Source: Coturnix japonica
Lineage: Eukaryota > Chordata > Aves > Galliformes > Phasianidae
Length of the DNA stretch: 64,000 bases
Assembly (NCBI RefSeq): GCF_001577835.2
Contig: NC_029526.1
Location: 1,705,510-1,769,509 of the forward strand
Direction: 5' to 3'
Part shown: positions 1 through 18,439 of the stretch, in pieces
Numbering within the stretch: the stretch's first letter is position 1
Layout: every line of letters starts with the position of its first letter
Position numbers and translations under genes: made by a program
The notes under the pieces: model-generated
Databases searched by the model: none
Seen by the model: only the letters and a program-made list of their open reading frames with translations
Told to the model about the DNA's origin: nothing

Positions 1-252
1 GATCTGGGGTGAGCTGGTGTCTGGCTGCGTGTAATCCCACAGGAGGGGCTGGGAGGGTCACCAAAATGAGAAGGGTTTCTTCCAGGTCTTGACAGCTTGT
101 TTGTTGACAGGGAGTTGCTCTCCTGCAGTAGATCCTTGTTGTTACTGGGGCTGCTGTTGTTCCTTTGCTCCTCCATGACATAATACTGAGAGCGTTCATC
201 TGAGTTCATCTGTATGGCTGCCTCTTCACCATCTTGATGCCACGTCCCACAA

Positions 253-480
253 AATAATGGAATCTTAGAAGAATTTAGGCTTGAAGGAACTTCCAAAGGT
301 CATTGAATCACAAAATAATCCCGAGTTGGAAGGGAACTGTAAGGATCTTCAAGTCCAATCATCGTGCCGAACCCCTGCTCTCTGCAGGGCTGGTTTCACA
401 GCTAGAGCAGGTTGTGCAGTACTGCACCCAGTTAAGTTCTGAAGATCCCCAAGAATAGAGATGTTGTTGTCCCTCTGTCA
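253..480 (-). repeat. CR1 LINE 3' fragment, probably two overlapping copies
   Basis: It contains AATGGAATCTTAGAAG and then GAATCACAAAATAATCCCGAGTTGGAAGGGA, the complement of the CR1 tail and the segment before it. Two tails about 50 bases apart suggest two insertions. It lies antisense in a RANBP10 intron. Confidence 0.7.
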
Positions 481-909
481 CCCTCCAAGGCCTCACTGTC
501 ATAATAAAACTCATCTGTTGATAATTCCTTGTGTGGGTGGCATGCTGCCTTGGAGTCATCAAAGAGCTCACCTCAGAGCTCTTCTACCATCCCTTTCCTT
601 ACCATCAGATGGGTAAAATACCCTGATAGCTATTCTTGTCAAGGAATAAGGGAGTTCATTTGAACCAATGGAAGGTACTTAGTTTTGCTGTTTGAGGTTG
701 AACCTGTTGCTCTGGTTTTATGCAGTAACTTCTAATAACTGTGCAGTAAGTCATGAGGTTCCTTGAGATTTACCTGTAAAGGGTCTGCTGCCCCTTCTTG
801 TTCTCTTACGTGTTTCATTTTAAAGAGCAGCTCTTTGGTTTACCAAACCTCGTAACCAGAACCAGTAAAAGAAAGCTGAGTTTAATGCATGTTTATTTCT
901 CCTTCCCAG

Positions 910-8356
<7,447 letters not shown>

Positions 8357-8910
8357 CCACCAGAGCAAGATGGAGCTGACATCGTCGAGTGCTGCCCTTC
8401 ACCCTCCGTTGCTGCCACTACAACGCCACCTCGTCTGTAGCCCGAGCTCCCACCAACACCCCCTCTAGCACACACACACTGCCTGTGAAAGGATCTGTTC
8501 CCTCACCACCATGTGGCCATTCCTGACCCAGGAGTGACTGGCAGACCTGACCCGTCTCCCCGCCACCGCTGCGACTCCGGCGGCACTCAGTATTTCGCTG
8601 GTTATTCTAATGTAGCGCCTTCCAACGTAGGGATTTCTCTTTGTTTTGATTTGAGTTGTTTCTCATGGATCCACCAGTATTTTAATCTGGAGAGTTTTGC
8701 TGAGCTGGTTTCTGCTGATACACGGAGGAAGCTCGTGAAGTCGGTGACACCTTGTTCTTTTCTTCCCTCCTTCCTCCCTCCGTGCACACACAACATCATC
8801 CGTGCTGGTTACCTGAACTCTTCTCGCAGTGGCAGTTCAGAGGGATTATTATTATATATTTTTTTTTAATTTTATTTGAATCCTGTTTATTAAAAAGGTC
8901 TCTTCCACCT
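8357..8910 (+). other. RANBP10: RANBP10 3' untranslated region
   Basis: Sequence downstream of the RANBP10 stop with no further exon. It ends near an ATTAAA at 8889-8894, a common variant polyadenylation signal. There is an A/T-rich stretch (TATTATTATATATTTTTTTTTAAT) just before it. The exact cleavage site is inferred. Confidence 0.6.
8889..8894 (+). terminator. Candidate polyadenylation signal of RANBP10
   Basis: ATTAAA about 530 bases after the stop codon. No AATAAA was seen closer. Confidence 0.5.
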
Positions 8911-11900
8911 CCACAAAGTCACTGATGTATTTATTGCCCAGAGATTCAGGGCCAGCCGTGCACTTCTCACATCCCCACAGTGAGGTGTGTCCTGTCCTAT
9001 GCTAACCATGGCAATTGGATTTGGAGGAGCTCGGTCTTTCCTGTCTCTGTGAGTAGGAGAAGTAGAAGATTTGGCATTGCCTGTGTCAGTGGCCACACAG
9101 TAGAAACATCCCAGCCCCTGAGAAATGGGCAAATATGGCAGCTAGAGGGACAGGGCTAAGCAATCACCTGCTGTACTGATGGGAGCAGGTGGTGATAAGG
9201 AAGAGCTGTGGATGCTGCCTAGTCGGGCTGTTGGTTTTTGTGCTACATCACCAAATCCCTGTTTTTCTCCACATGGAAGGGCTCTGCCACTAAGACTCTA
9301 TACAATAGTATTTAATGAATGATCACTGCTCTGTTCTGTTGTTTTGAGGTGACTGATTTGAAGTGTGCTCATCCTTGCAGGGTACAAATGCTCAGATTGC
9401 AGGTTAGGATCAGTGCTATCTTTCTACCCATTTAGAAAGGAATGGCAATGTTTCTTTGAGGACTAAGAACGTGATTTTAGTTCCAGGTCCAAAAGTGGCC
9501 AACAAGGATCTGTGGGTGAGTAACCTGCAGGTAAGACAGACATGGCAATGTGTCACTGCTGCAGTTTGGGGACTCCTAGTGCTTCTAAGGCTTTGGTATT
9601 CAAACCATCTGTTTCTAAGTGCATTTTGAACTGATGTACCATGTGAGAAAGAACGTTGGTGTCAGAACTCTGCCTGTGAGGTGAGAGCTCTGAGAGTTCG
9701 CTGCATTTGCAGATGTGATTTGGATTCATCCCCATCCCTGGAGGTGCCCAAGGCCATGGGTGGGCTCTGGGCAGCCTGAGCTGGTGGGGCATCCAGCACA
9801 GGGCAGGGTTGGGGGCTGGGTAGGCTTTAAAAGGTCCCTTTCAACCCAACTGTGTACCATGATTTGCTGCTGGAGTTTGAAATAAAGGCAGAGCAGGGGA
9901 CCAAGTGTTCCCTTGGGGCACTGGTGGCTCACCCCATTTGGATTCCTGTGCTGTTGGCCATCGTTTGGCTCATTGCTGCCTGGCTGCAGTCAGACCATCT
10001 TTGTCTCCTTCTGAGTTTTCTGTTCCTTCTTTTTAGGGCAGTTTTTAGTTCCTTTTAGCCAAACCTCTGTCATGGATCACCCTTGGGCTCCCCGTGAAGC
10101 CGTCACCTGATGGTGACAGGGCCAGGTCGCCTCCTGCCACCAATGTTGTACATCACGCAGCCCATAGCCTGGTTTTACGTGTAAAAGTCTCCTGGGCATT
10201 GTATTCTTGTGGTTGTTCCTTCGTGCTTTGCATTTTGGAGCCTTTTACGGTATCAGTGAGAGTTGATTGGGTTGCTGCAGTCATTTTAAAAAGGGAATCT
10301 ATCACACCATCTGTCACACGGTCTCATTAAGGCATCGTTTCCATTCTTGAGCTTCGTTTCTGAGACTCCCTTGAACAACTGCCAACAATCAGAGCTGGTT
10401 TAAGCAGCTGTGGGGGGTGAATTTACCATCTCTCTCCATGAGCATCAGGCACAGGAGACGACGCTCTCCTTAAAGCACACCTTGTTGGGTTGCTGTGGTG
10501 CTGCTGTGCTTTGATACCAGTCTTAAAACCCAGGTAACACCACATTGCAGAGGGTGTGTTGGTGGGGCATAGGCAGGTCTGGGGAGGAGAAGGGAGCAGC
10601 TGAGAGCCTCCTCCAAAGGCAGCATCACCTGCTCCCCATTGCCCATCCCTGGGTTTGGAGAACACCATCCCCCTGGCTCCAGGAGCTCCTTTTTATCTCC
10701 CGAAAGGTGGGATTTGGACTCAGAAACATTCTTTGAGTCCATGCAAACCTGTGTTTGCATGCTGAGCTCCCCTTTGGGCATCCCGGGACTGCTCTAACAC
10801 TCTGCGTGGGGTTTTGGCCCCTTCCTCTATGAGCACCAACGGGGTGGATTTGAGGACAGTAAGGATGTGTAAGAAAACGTTCAGCACAGAAACATGGTCA
10901 CTCTTTCAAAGGACATCGCATTGGTGAACGCTTCCATTGGGATGCTCCCATGCTGTGGCTCTCCAGCCAGGACCCAGCAGTGCCAGGCACAGTGAACTTA
11001 TAACTCAGGTATGAACTGCTCGGCTGGAGATGGGGAAACAAGGGCCCGACGTTGGAGGGTTTCCTCCTCTGTGGCATGTCAGCTCCGTGGACGTCACATG
11101 CATTGTGCACATTGGTTCAGTATCAGCGTAGTATTTGTGAATTAAGTTATCTGATGCTTCGCATGAAAACTTGAAATAAAAAACCACAACAAAACAAGGG
11201 GGGGAGGGGGATTTTAACTGAGAAAAGCCTATGAGAATATACTGGAAATATGGCAAAGAAATCAACGTTCCGCTGTATATTGACAGAATTATTTTTATTA
11301 AAATACACATCCATGTGCAAGCGCTCGTGTGGAGCTTTGTGCTTTGTGAACCCTGTGCATGGTGAGCTCTGTGTCTGCAGGAGCTTCTGGTTGGCCCCGG
11401 GGTGATAGAAACAGCCACACAACAGCCCAGGTTGGAGGGACCAACTCTGAATGCTGACACATGGGGGGGGGGTGCTGGATCCTGCAACCACATCACAGGG
11501 TGTGCTGCAGCTCCTATGGGGACACTGGGGTCGTGGCAGCTGGGGAGATGAGTCTGGGTCTGATCCCAGGTCAGGAGGGGCACGGACTGAAGGCAGCACA
11601 ACAGCACCCAGCTTCCACACTGAGATCTACAGCTGGGGCTGGGGTCAGTGTGAACTGGGGCACCCGTGTGGGGTGGCAATGAGAGGGAGTGTGGGAGGGG
11701 GTGAGGAGGGGCAGGGCTTCTCAGAGAAGCAGAGAACAGCAGTTCCTTGAACTTAGGTCTGCACAGATTCTCTGGAAGAAGAAAGGAGAAGAAAAATCAA
11801 ATGTGCTGATGATGCTGTTTTGGGAGAGGTGGTCCAGAGCCATCGAGGCCATCAGCTCCCAGCACAGCTTTAAGGTCATTTCTATCTCTTCGTGGAGCCT

Positions 11901-11967
11901 CGCTGCAGCTCCCTCCCCTTCATCTGCAATGCATGCTCTGTGCACAGCCCCGTGTCTGCAAAAGCAT
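8911..11967. other. Intergenic stretch, no gene seen
   Basis: I see no conserved exon or RNA gene here. Open frames such as the long minus-strand one around 11005-11679 have no recognisable domain or splice context. The only identifiable element is a CR1 fragment at 9728-9850. A G-rich run sits at 11197-11211. Confidence 0.6.
9728..9850 (+). repeat. CR1 LINE 3' fragment
   Basis: CATCCCTGGAGGTGCCCAAGGCCATGGGTGGGCTCTGGGCAGCCTGAGCTGG and TTTAAAAGGTCCCTTTCAACCCAACTGTGT match the CR1 3' region. The octamer tail is eroded. Confidence 0.8.
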
Positions 11968-12039
11968 TGCTGTGACTCGGATTCGAACCGAGGTTGCTGC
12001 GGCCACAACGCAGAGTACTGACCACTATACGATCACAGC
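11968..12039 (-). tRNA. tRNA-His (anticodon GTG)
   Basis: The 72-base gene reads GCTGTGATCGTATAGTGGTC at its 5' end, with anticodon loop TTGTGGC and T arm GGTTCGAATCC. The acceptor stem (GCTGTGA with TCACAGC) pairs fully. Compared with the human consensus as I recall it (GCCGTGA/TCACGGC), the third pair has changed from C:G to U:A on both sides, which argues for selection. No CCA is encoded, as is normal in eukaryotes, and the 5' G(-1) of tRNA-His is added after transcription. Confidence 0.95.
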
Positions 12040-12607
12040 TGCACGCTGCAAGGCATTGCAAAGCATGGAGCAGAGGGAGGAGAGAGCTGCTGGGATGGCT
12101 GTGGGGAAGGAGCACTAAAGGAGAATGCAGGTACATCCATCAATTCTCATCCATTAGGATCACAAAAGCATAAAGAAATATTCCACTGGTTTTATGTTGT
12201 TGTTAATGTTATTTGTTTGTTAGATTTCAAACAAAGTAAGTCTTGCTAATGATCTATGCTAACACTATAATCTGTAGCTGTCCTAATGCAATTCCCGTTC
12301 ATTCAGTGCATCCCAGGCAAGTCAAAAGCTTGGACATCACACCTTATTGGGGCTATAGGAACCACATGCATGGACTCCTGAGATCCCTTTAATCTCTCTG
12401 TTCTTAGCCCTCCCAGAATCACTCAGGGTGCTCCTCATCTTTGCAGATACGATGGGTGTCCGTGATCCCTCTGATTCCTTTCCCTGCTGCTTCCCTGTGG
12501 TGCTGCAGGGGAAGGAGGTGCAGAGAGACAGGGATCCCTGGACTTGGACTGTGGGCCACAGCCTGTGCGCCGGGCTCCATCTCCTGGGTGATCTCCTTCC
12601 TTTTCAT
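12040..12607. other. Intergenic / putative 3' untranslated region of the membrane-protein gene
   Basis: No exon was recognised. An ATTAAA on the minus strand (12388-12393) could end the transcript of the gene at 12608-13681. The poly-A placement is inferred. Confidence 0.35.
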
Positions 12608-13681
12608 TCAGTCATCCCCGCGGATGGCAAAGCTGTGTCCACGGCGATGGCGACGGTGCTGAACACCCGCTGCAGTGTGGGCCGTGTTGGTCCAGGTGCT
12701 AAACTTCTGGGCCTGTCGGTTGGTCTGCAGGGCTGCCCTGCTGCTGTCCTGCCCCCGCACGGCTCGCTGGGATGGCTGCTCCCTGCCATGGTGCTCCTTG
12801 CAGCGCTGCAGCTTCGCGGTGCGGATGTGGAGCTCCAGCATCTCCCGCTGCTCCTCGGGCAGGAAGCTGCTCTCCCGCCTGGGGATGTACACAGGCACAG
12901 GTCGGCTGCGTGCCGTCGAGGTGAGCGAGCAGGAGAGCACTTCCATGGAGCACAGCACCAGCCCAGGGAGGCACTTCAGCTTTATCTGGAGGGATTTCCT
13001 GGCAGTGTGGAACTCCATCTTATTGCGCACCTCCTTCTCCAGCTGCAGCTTGGAGTCAGAGACAGGCACTGCAATGTCCTTGCAGCTCCCATCCCTGGCT
13101 CCGTCCCCACATGCGCCCATTGGTGCGGTCAAAGGAAAGCACGCTGGCAGTCCTGAGACCTCCCTGCCTGTGCTGGGAGAGGCTGGGGGCAGAGCTCGTG
13201 TCCTCCACATGTGTTCGGAGGAAGGGACTCCTGCGTCTGGTGTCAGAAGGTCCTTGCTGAAGGTGCTGGTGGGGTTTGGGCTCCCGCTGGTGGGACATAT
13301 GGGGCCATGTGCCCATCTCTCACCACCTGCAAAACCAGGAGGAGGTCTCAGCTGTGGCCATGGAGGGGCTCAGCTCTGCCGGGCCTCAAGGCCGGGCACT
13401 GACAGCCATGGGGTGCTGGGGTTCTTCTACAGGGCACTTACTCAGCTCAGACTCTGACATACGTCTCCGCCATCTCCACCATCGCCGTCTCTGTTGGTCA
13501 TCCTGCGGGAACAGAAGCACAGCATGGTGACTCAGCTGGGACCAGCGACTGGTGGGCCCAGCCCCAACACCCCCAGCCCTGAGGGGTCACGTACCTGTTG
13601 GCGTCGGGCAGTGATGCACTTGTAGATCAAGAACAGAAGCATCAGAATGCAGAGATCCACAAAGTAGTGGCTGACAGGCAT
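12608..13681 (-). CDS. Unrecognised single-pass membrane protein, weakly SPATA31/FAM205-like
   Basis: Three exons join into one 288-codon frame: 13681-13595, 13502-13442 and 13326-12608. Borders are CAACAG|gtacgt, cccgcag|GATGAC, GCTGA|gtaagt and ttttgcag|GTGGTG. I chose the ATG at 13681; an in-frame upstream ATG at 13750 would add 23 residues. Exon 1 encodes one membrane segment (FVDLCILMLLFLIYKCI, residues about 7-23) followed by a basic stop-transfer stretch. Exon 2 is very basic (QQRRRWWRWRRR). In exon 3 two segments, LEKEVRNKMEFHTARKSLQI and FLPEEQREMLELHIRTAKLQ, resemble the repeated 'LE-H-KK-Q' segments of SPATA31/FAM205 testis proteins, which also start with a short membrane anchor. 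I infer a distant relative; the function is unknown. It lies just 3' of CCL17, on the same strand. Confidence 0.5.
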
Positions 13682-14430
13682 CGCAAAGCGCTGGGGACAG
13701 CTGCACTGGGGGAGGAGGGCTGCAGTGCTGGGATGCTGCAGTGAGGTCACAGTCCCCAGGTGGGGCTGCTTCGTGAAGTCACTGCTGATGGCAGGGCTGG
13801 TCCCTGCTGCCCCTCACAGCACCTCTGCTTTTCACTGCTGCTCTGGATGTGATCCAGCCCTTGGCCATAAAATGGGCTCCTCAGGAGTGCTGTCTGTGCA
13901 CAGCTTGATGACTGCAGAACCACTGCTGCAGATCCACTATCGAATCATGGCTGCACACTGGGAGGCCTCACACATGCCCAGGTAGAGGTAGGTGAGCACA
14001 CCAGCTGCAGCCGCCACACCATCCCCTCCCCAGCATGGAACTGGCTACCTTGCCCTGTCCTTTTATGTGGGTGGCAGCTTCAGCTGGGCCTGGATGCTCC
14101 TGCAATGTGGAAGGGACTCTGATGCTGCTTTGTAAAGCTCTGCAGAAGTTGGGATGGCAGCCAGGGTCTGAGGCTGCTGCAAAGGACCGTGTGCTGGGGA
14201 TGTGGTGCTGGGGAACAGGATGGCATGATGAGACTGTAATACAGCAAGGGCCAGCCAGGGCTACTTGATGCAATGGGTGTGCTCAGAGCCTCTCAGTCCG
14301 CTGCACTCCCTCCCTGCCCAGCCCCCATGAGACCCACAAGGCTACAGGAGTCAATGGACGAAGCTCCGAAGGAAGAGCATGGACTGAGAGAGAAAAGGAC
14401 ACCATCCATCTTTAGTGTATGAAATAAAGC

Positions 14431-14436
14431 TTTATT
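14431..14436 (-). terminator. Polyadenylation signal of the CCL17-like gene
   Basis: AATAAA on the minus strand about 150 bases past the stop codon. Confidence 0.7.
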
Positions 14437-14587
14437 TTGGAGCTGCGTCCTGCAGGTGGGGGCAGGGCTGGCAGGGCTGCAGCACCTGGGGATGTGGATC
14501 TGTCAGCATAGGGGTCCTCCGCAGGAGGCTGAGTGTAAATCTTCCCATCAGGAAGCTGCGATCCTCAACTTGTGTGTCCGCTGTGCA

Positions 14588-15512
14588 TCACTCAGCTTGA
14601 GGCTCCTTTTTCTGAAGATTCTTAACTGCTCTTTTCACCCAAAGTGCGTTTGGTTTTGCACAGATCTTCTTCCCTTTCTTTGTCTCAAACCTGCCAAAAT
14701 GAAAGGTGAAGGTTGATGGGAAACAGCCTAGCGGTCCTGTCAGTGCTGTCCTGTGTCCTCTTCCTCTCCTCCCTTCTCTGCACACCTTTTCTCTTTGGCA
14801 CTACAGCAGGCACATGGTGCCCTATGAGCAGGCTGTCCTGCAGCCTCTAGAACTTGTGCAGATCCTTTGGGAGCCTCTCTAGACTCATGGCTTCAAAGCC
14901 TTGCGCCATAGAAGTGACCAGAGAGTCACTCTGCACTGCAGACTGCCACTCTGCCACCAGCCGTCTTTGGATGAAGGCCATGCCAATCCATCACCAGATG
15001 AGACAGATGACAGCACCGGCGGTAGGGAAATTGCCAGGACTTACACAATTGCTTCTAGAAGGCAGTCATTGGAAGTCTCATAGAAACTCTTCAACACTTC
15101 AACCCGGAGAGCACCTTTTACATATTCGTAACAGCATTCCGAAGGTGCATATGGGGCTGGGGAAGAGAGAGAGAGACTGAGATCACAGGCTTTGGAGAGG
15201 AGCCTTTCAGACCTATCTCCATAAGAAGGCACACAGCATCCCCCAAATCCTGCAGCTACTGCCTTAAGGAGCGCTGGGTGAGCTCCTGCAGCAGGATGGT
15301 GCCCCACCAGCCCCATGCTGAAGCCAGCCAGCCCAGGGTATCCCATCCCAACCAGAAGCCTTCGGGGTTGCCCCATCCCTGCTGGGCTTCTCCATCCTCC
15401 CCACCGGGACATCCCCAGCCCTGAGCAGGGCTCTGTCAGCCTCACCTGTGGAGCTGGGCTGGGAGATGCTGAGGAGCAGCAGGAGCAGCAGGAGTGGCTT
15501 TGTGCTGAGCAT
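14588..15512 (-). CDS. CCL17: CC chemokine, CCL17-like
   Basis: Exons 15512-15446, 15156-15045 and 14690-14588 encode 93 residues in the usual three-exon, phase 1/phase 2 pattern of CC chemokines. Residues 1-22 are a leucine-rich signal peptide. The mature part carries adjacent Cys30-Cys31, then Cys54 and Cys70, which form the two disulfides of a CC chemokine. The stretch ECCYEYVKGALRVEVLKSFY aligns better with human CCL17 (ECCLEYFKGAI...) than with CCL22, and the place beside CX3CL1 fits CCL17. The start is the ATG at 15512; the codon just before it is GTG, not a start. Family role: secreted ligand of CCR4 that draws Th2 and regulatory T cells. AATAAA at 14431-14436 ends the transcript. CCL17 and CCL22 may be co-orthologous to this gene, so the symbol is provisional. 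Confidence 0.85.
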
Positions 15513-15597
15513 CACAGCTGGATGTGGGCTTTTCCTTAATGCAGTGCTGCTGTGCCTCTCCTAAGGAGCTCTGTTAGCTCAGCAAGGAGCCGCTGCA

Positions 15598-15604
15598 ATT
15601 TATC
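15598..15604 (-). promoter_or_regulatory. TATA-like box of the CCL17-like gene
   Basis: GATAAAT on the minus strand about 86 bases before the start codon. It is a weak match, but at the right place for a cytokine promoter with a short leader. Confidence 0.4.
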
Positions 15605-15633
15605 CTCTTCAGCACCTCCCCATTCTAGCTCTT

Positions 15634-15654
15634 TTCCGACGAATTTCTAGTGAA
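15634..15654 (-). promoter_or_regulatory. Two tandem TTC-N4-GAA sites, STAT6-type, before CCL17
   Basis: Read on the + strand, TTCCGACGAA (15634-15643) and TTCTAGTGAA (15645-15654) each fit the STAT6 consensus TTC(N4)GAA. They are one base apart. They lie about 30-50 bases upstream of the TATA-like box and 122-142 upstream of the start codon. In mammals, CCL17 is induced by IL-4 through paired STAT6 sites in its proximal promoter. Activity here is inferred. Confidence 0.6.
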
Positions 15655-17094
15655 AGCCCTGTGTGTTTTCTTAGAGCCAGGGGATTTACGTGTCACGTGG
15701 CAGCTCTCAGGCTGCAGACAGAGATGATCCCTAGAAAGAAAGGACAAACAGGCTCGGGTCACTTCTCTGTAAGTTGAGTCTGGCCTGTGGGAAAGCCACA
15801 AAGCCAATAGGGAAGTGAAATCCTCCTCTACAGAAGCACAGAGCAAAGGCCTTCAAAAGGCACCGAGAGTGATTTTGTGGTGACAAGAAAGGCAATGCTG
15901 TGCTTTACACAAAGTCATTTCTTGACTTGAGAGCTGAGAAAGTGTTAAGGAGAAAATGTGAATCGACTGGAGTCCCTTCCACCAGGAGAGCAGCATCCAT
16001 CTGTGGCTCAAAGGCTCTGGGATGTCACACACTGCCAAACATTGCCCCACATTCTATGGAGAGGGACGCATCGTTTTGGACATAAAAAATCCCCCCTCCA
16101 TAATGCAACAGTGCAAGGACACCTTCATTTATTATGGGGTCCTTTTCGCTCTTCAACCTGGGGGCAGGTGAACTCTTCCCTTGTAGAGGGGTCTCCGCTG
16201 CTCAGTCTGCATCCCATAGCCACAAGCAGAGGTCAGAGCAATGCAGGAGCAGCCTGCATTGTGCTCCTTCCAGCTGCCTGACCCCAAAGGAAGCTCATGG
16301 CAAGAGGTGCCATCAACAACTGTGTCACTGGGACCTAATGGATGAACCTGCCACTCTATCAGTGCAGGGATTTGGGGCTCAATGTTTGCCTTTCTGGTGT
16401 CCTTTAGGGCCAGAACCTAACAGCAGATTGGAGTTGGTCTCATCCTGCCATGGCCAGCAGATGCAGAGCAGGGCACACTGAACAGCTGAACCTATATGTA
16501 ACGGTGCTGTTCCTCCTGGCTTGTGTTCAACCCAGTGACTCAACATCTCCACGGGCTGCAATGAGTTCCCCATGCTAATGATCCCCAAAAGCATCTTTCC
16601 ATCCTCCCATTGGCTTTGTGAATCCTCCCTTCCCTTCTCAGCCATTACCCCATCTCTGATGTGCCCGAGCAAGAAGGAAACATTTGGGGGACTGGTAGGT
16701 ATGACTTTGCTGCAAGCCTGTGGCGTGTCTCAACCTGGGATGGAGCTTTCACAGCCAGAAGTGCAAGGGAGGACTGCAGGCACAGGGACACCCACACAGG
16801 GCTCTGGATGGAGCAGACCTAAGGAAGTAAGTAAAACAAAGCAGGATCTGTGCTTCCTCTTCCTTGGGTTTTCAACTCAGCCCTGTCACAGACAAACAAT
16901 GCACAACTCCCTGGAGGTGCCTTGATGTTTATTCTTTAGGTGGGTTTTCTTTTGGAAGGAAAAGGTTGGTGTGCAGTCATGAACTGAGGGATGCTGGAAA
17001 GTCCCACAGCTGGCTAAAGTTCCCTTTCCTTTGAGCAGGCAAAGAAGAATTTGCTTGATTACATGAAAAATGAACAGCATTATCCTAATTTGGT

Positions 17095-17185
17095 ACTATG
17101 GACCATGATTTAGTGGGCAATCTGGGTGGTGAGCATTGGACTAGATCTTGGACGTCTTTTCCAACCATGGTGAGTCCATGATTCT
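17095..17185 (+). repeat. CR1 LINE 3' fragment
   Basis: GGTGAGCATTGGACTAGATCTTGGACGTCTTTTCCAACCATGGTGAGTCCATGATTCTG is a diverged CR1 tail. Confidence 0.7.
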
Positions 17186-17704
17186 GCAAAAGGAGGAAGA
17201 AAGGAGCTGGGGGACACCTCAGGTACGAGGTTTGCCAGCACCTGTATCACCGTGGGGAAGGATTTGGGCATAACAGGCCACATTCTTGGGAATGGGGGGT
17301 CTCAGCAGCCCAGCACAGCTGGGAGCAGCCATGCAATTGTCGCATGCTCTGCAGCCCCAGTGCTGTTTTCAGTCATGACAGCTCTTAGAGGCTGGAAAGT
17401 TTTAAAGGAGGAAAGAAAGGTTCCCTCCCAAAGCCTGCTTCCTATGGCTGGACACTGGGGACCACCGAGTGCTGAAAGCTGGGGATCCACCAAAGCACAT
17501 CCTGTGCAGAAAGTCCTGCGTGGAGCCATAAGGCTGCAGGAAGGACGTGTCCAGGAGCCTTTTCCCAGAGGATCATCTGAGCAACTTGCCGACACCAGCT
17601 CTTCCCTGTAACCCAGAAGCCAGGAAGTCACCTCAGCCAGGCAGGAAAATAAACAGGTGATGACAGTTCTCTCCAACTGGGGCAGAAGAGTGACAGAGCT
17701 GGAG

Positions 17705-17762
17705 GAAGGACGTGCCCACAGGGGTCCCTTCCACAGCCCCTATGATTCTATGACTGTATGAA
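17705..17762 (+). repeat. CR1 LINE tail remnant
   Basis: GGTCCCTTCCACAGCCCCTATGATTCTATGACTG keeps the CR1 end motif; upstream CR1 sequence is not clear. Confidence 0.55.
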
Positions 17763-18415
17763 TACCCTCCAGGTTAACAAAGAGTGGACCTGGGGTGTGA
17801 GGAGGAGCTGCTGCTCCCAATGGATAGAATCTATGCTTAAGTGTATGGTGGAAACAGTGTTTGGTGAGGACTTCAGCCTCCTTTGCAACCCTGACCTTTT
17901 TTAAATTCCTGGAGCTGGAACAGCAGTGGAGAACTGGCATGTCCTTGGTGCCTTCTTTACTGTAAGGCTGTCCTTAACCAACAGCATGGCTGGGTTCACA
18001 GCATCCGAAAGGAGAAGTGACTGCAGCTGAAGGGTGGTGGGGCTGCAAAGACTGAAACACAGAGAGAGGTGAAAGACCTCAGAAGGGAACATGCCCCACT
18101 CTACTAACCCAGCATTAGTGAAGGGGTGGTAGGTTGGTTTGAGCAGAGGCTGCCCTACGCAAGCACAGGCTGATGTAATATGTCACAGAAAAACCACAAC
18201 ACCAAGCAGGGACAGGGCTGACATTTCATAAGTCATGGTCCACATCACAGCACAGTCTGTGACTTCATAGGTGAGGTGATGTCCCACTGGGTCTGAGCAC
18301 AGCAGAGAGTGAGGTGACAGCCCTAAATACAGCAAAGTGAAGAATTAGTCCAGGATTCATTTGAGGAGGGATGGAGCAGCACGGTCATGGGTCCAGAGAC
18401 AGCCTCAACACCAAG

Positions 18416-18439
18416 AGATCCATCCATCCATCCATCCAT
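18416..18439. repeat. (TCCA)n microsatellite
   Basis: About six copies of the unit ATCC/TCCA in a row. Confidence 0.9.

Noticed and set aside
1-909. Earlier RANBP10 exon in the first 900 bases
   Set aside because: No frame resembling the SPRY domain was seen; the stretch is intron with a CR1 copy.
11197-11211. G-rich run as a quadruplex or regulatory site
   Set aside because: A single interrupted G run beside an AACAAAAC repeat; it looks like simple-sequence slippage.
11005-11679. 224-codon minus-strand frame
   Set aside because: Composition follows GC-rich intergenic DNA, with no domain or conserved segment, and it crosses a poly-A/poly-G run.
12600-13200. CpG island at the membrane-protein gene
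   Set aside because: GC-rich, but most is GpC and coding bias; CpG is not as dense as before PLLP.
12675-13457. 260-codon + strand frame opposite the membrane-protein gene
   Set aside because: It is the antisense shadow of the spliced minus-strand gene, which has matching splice sites and phases.
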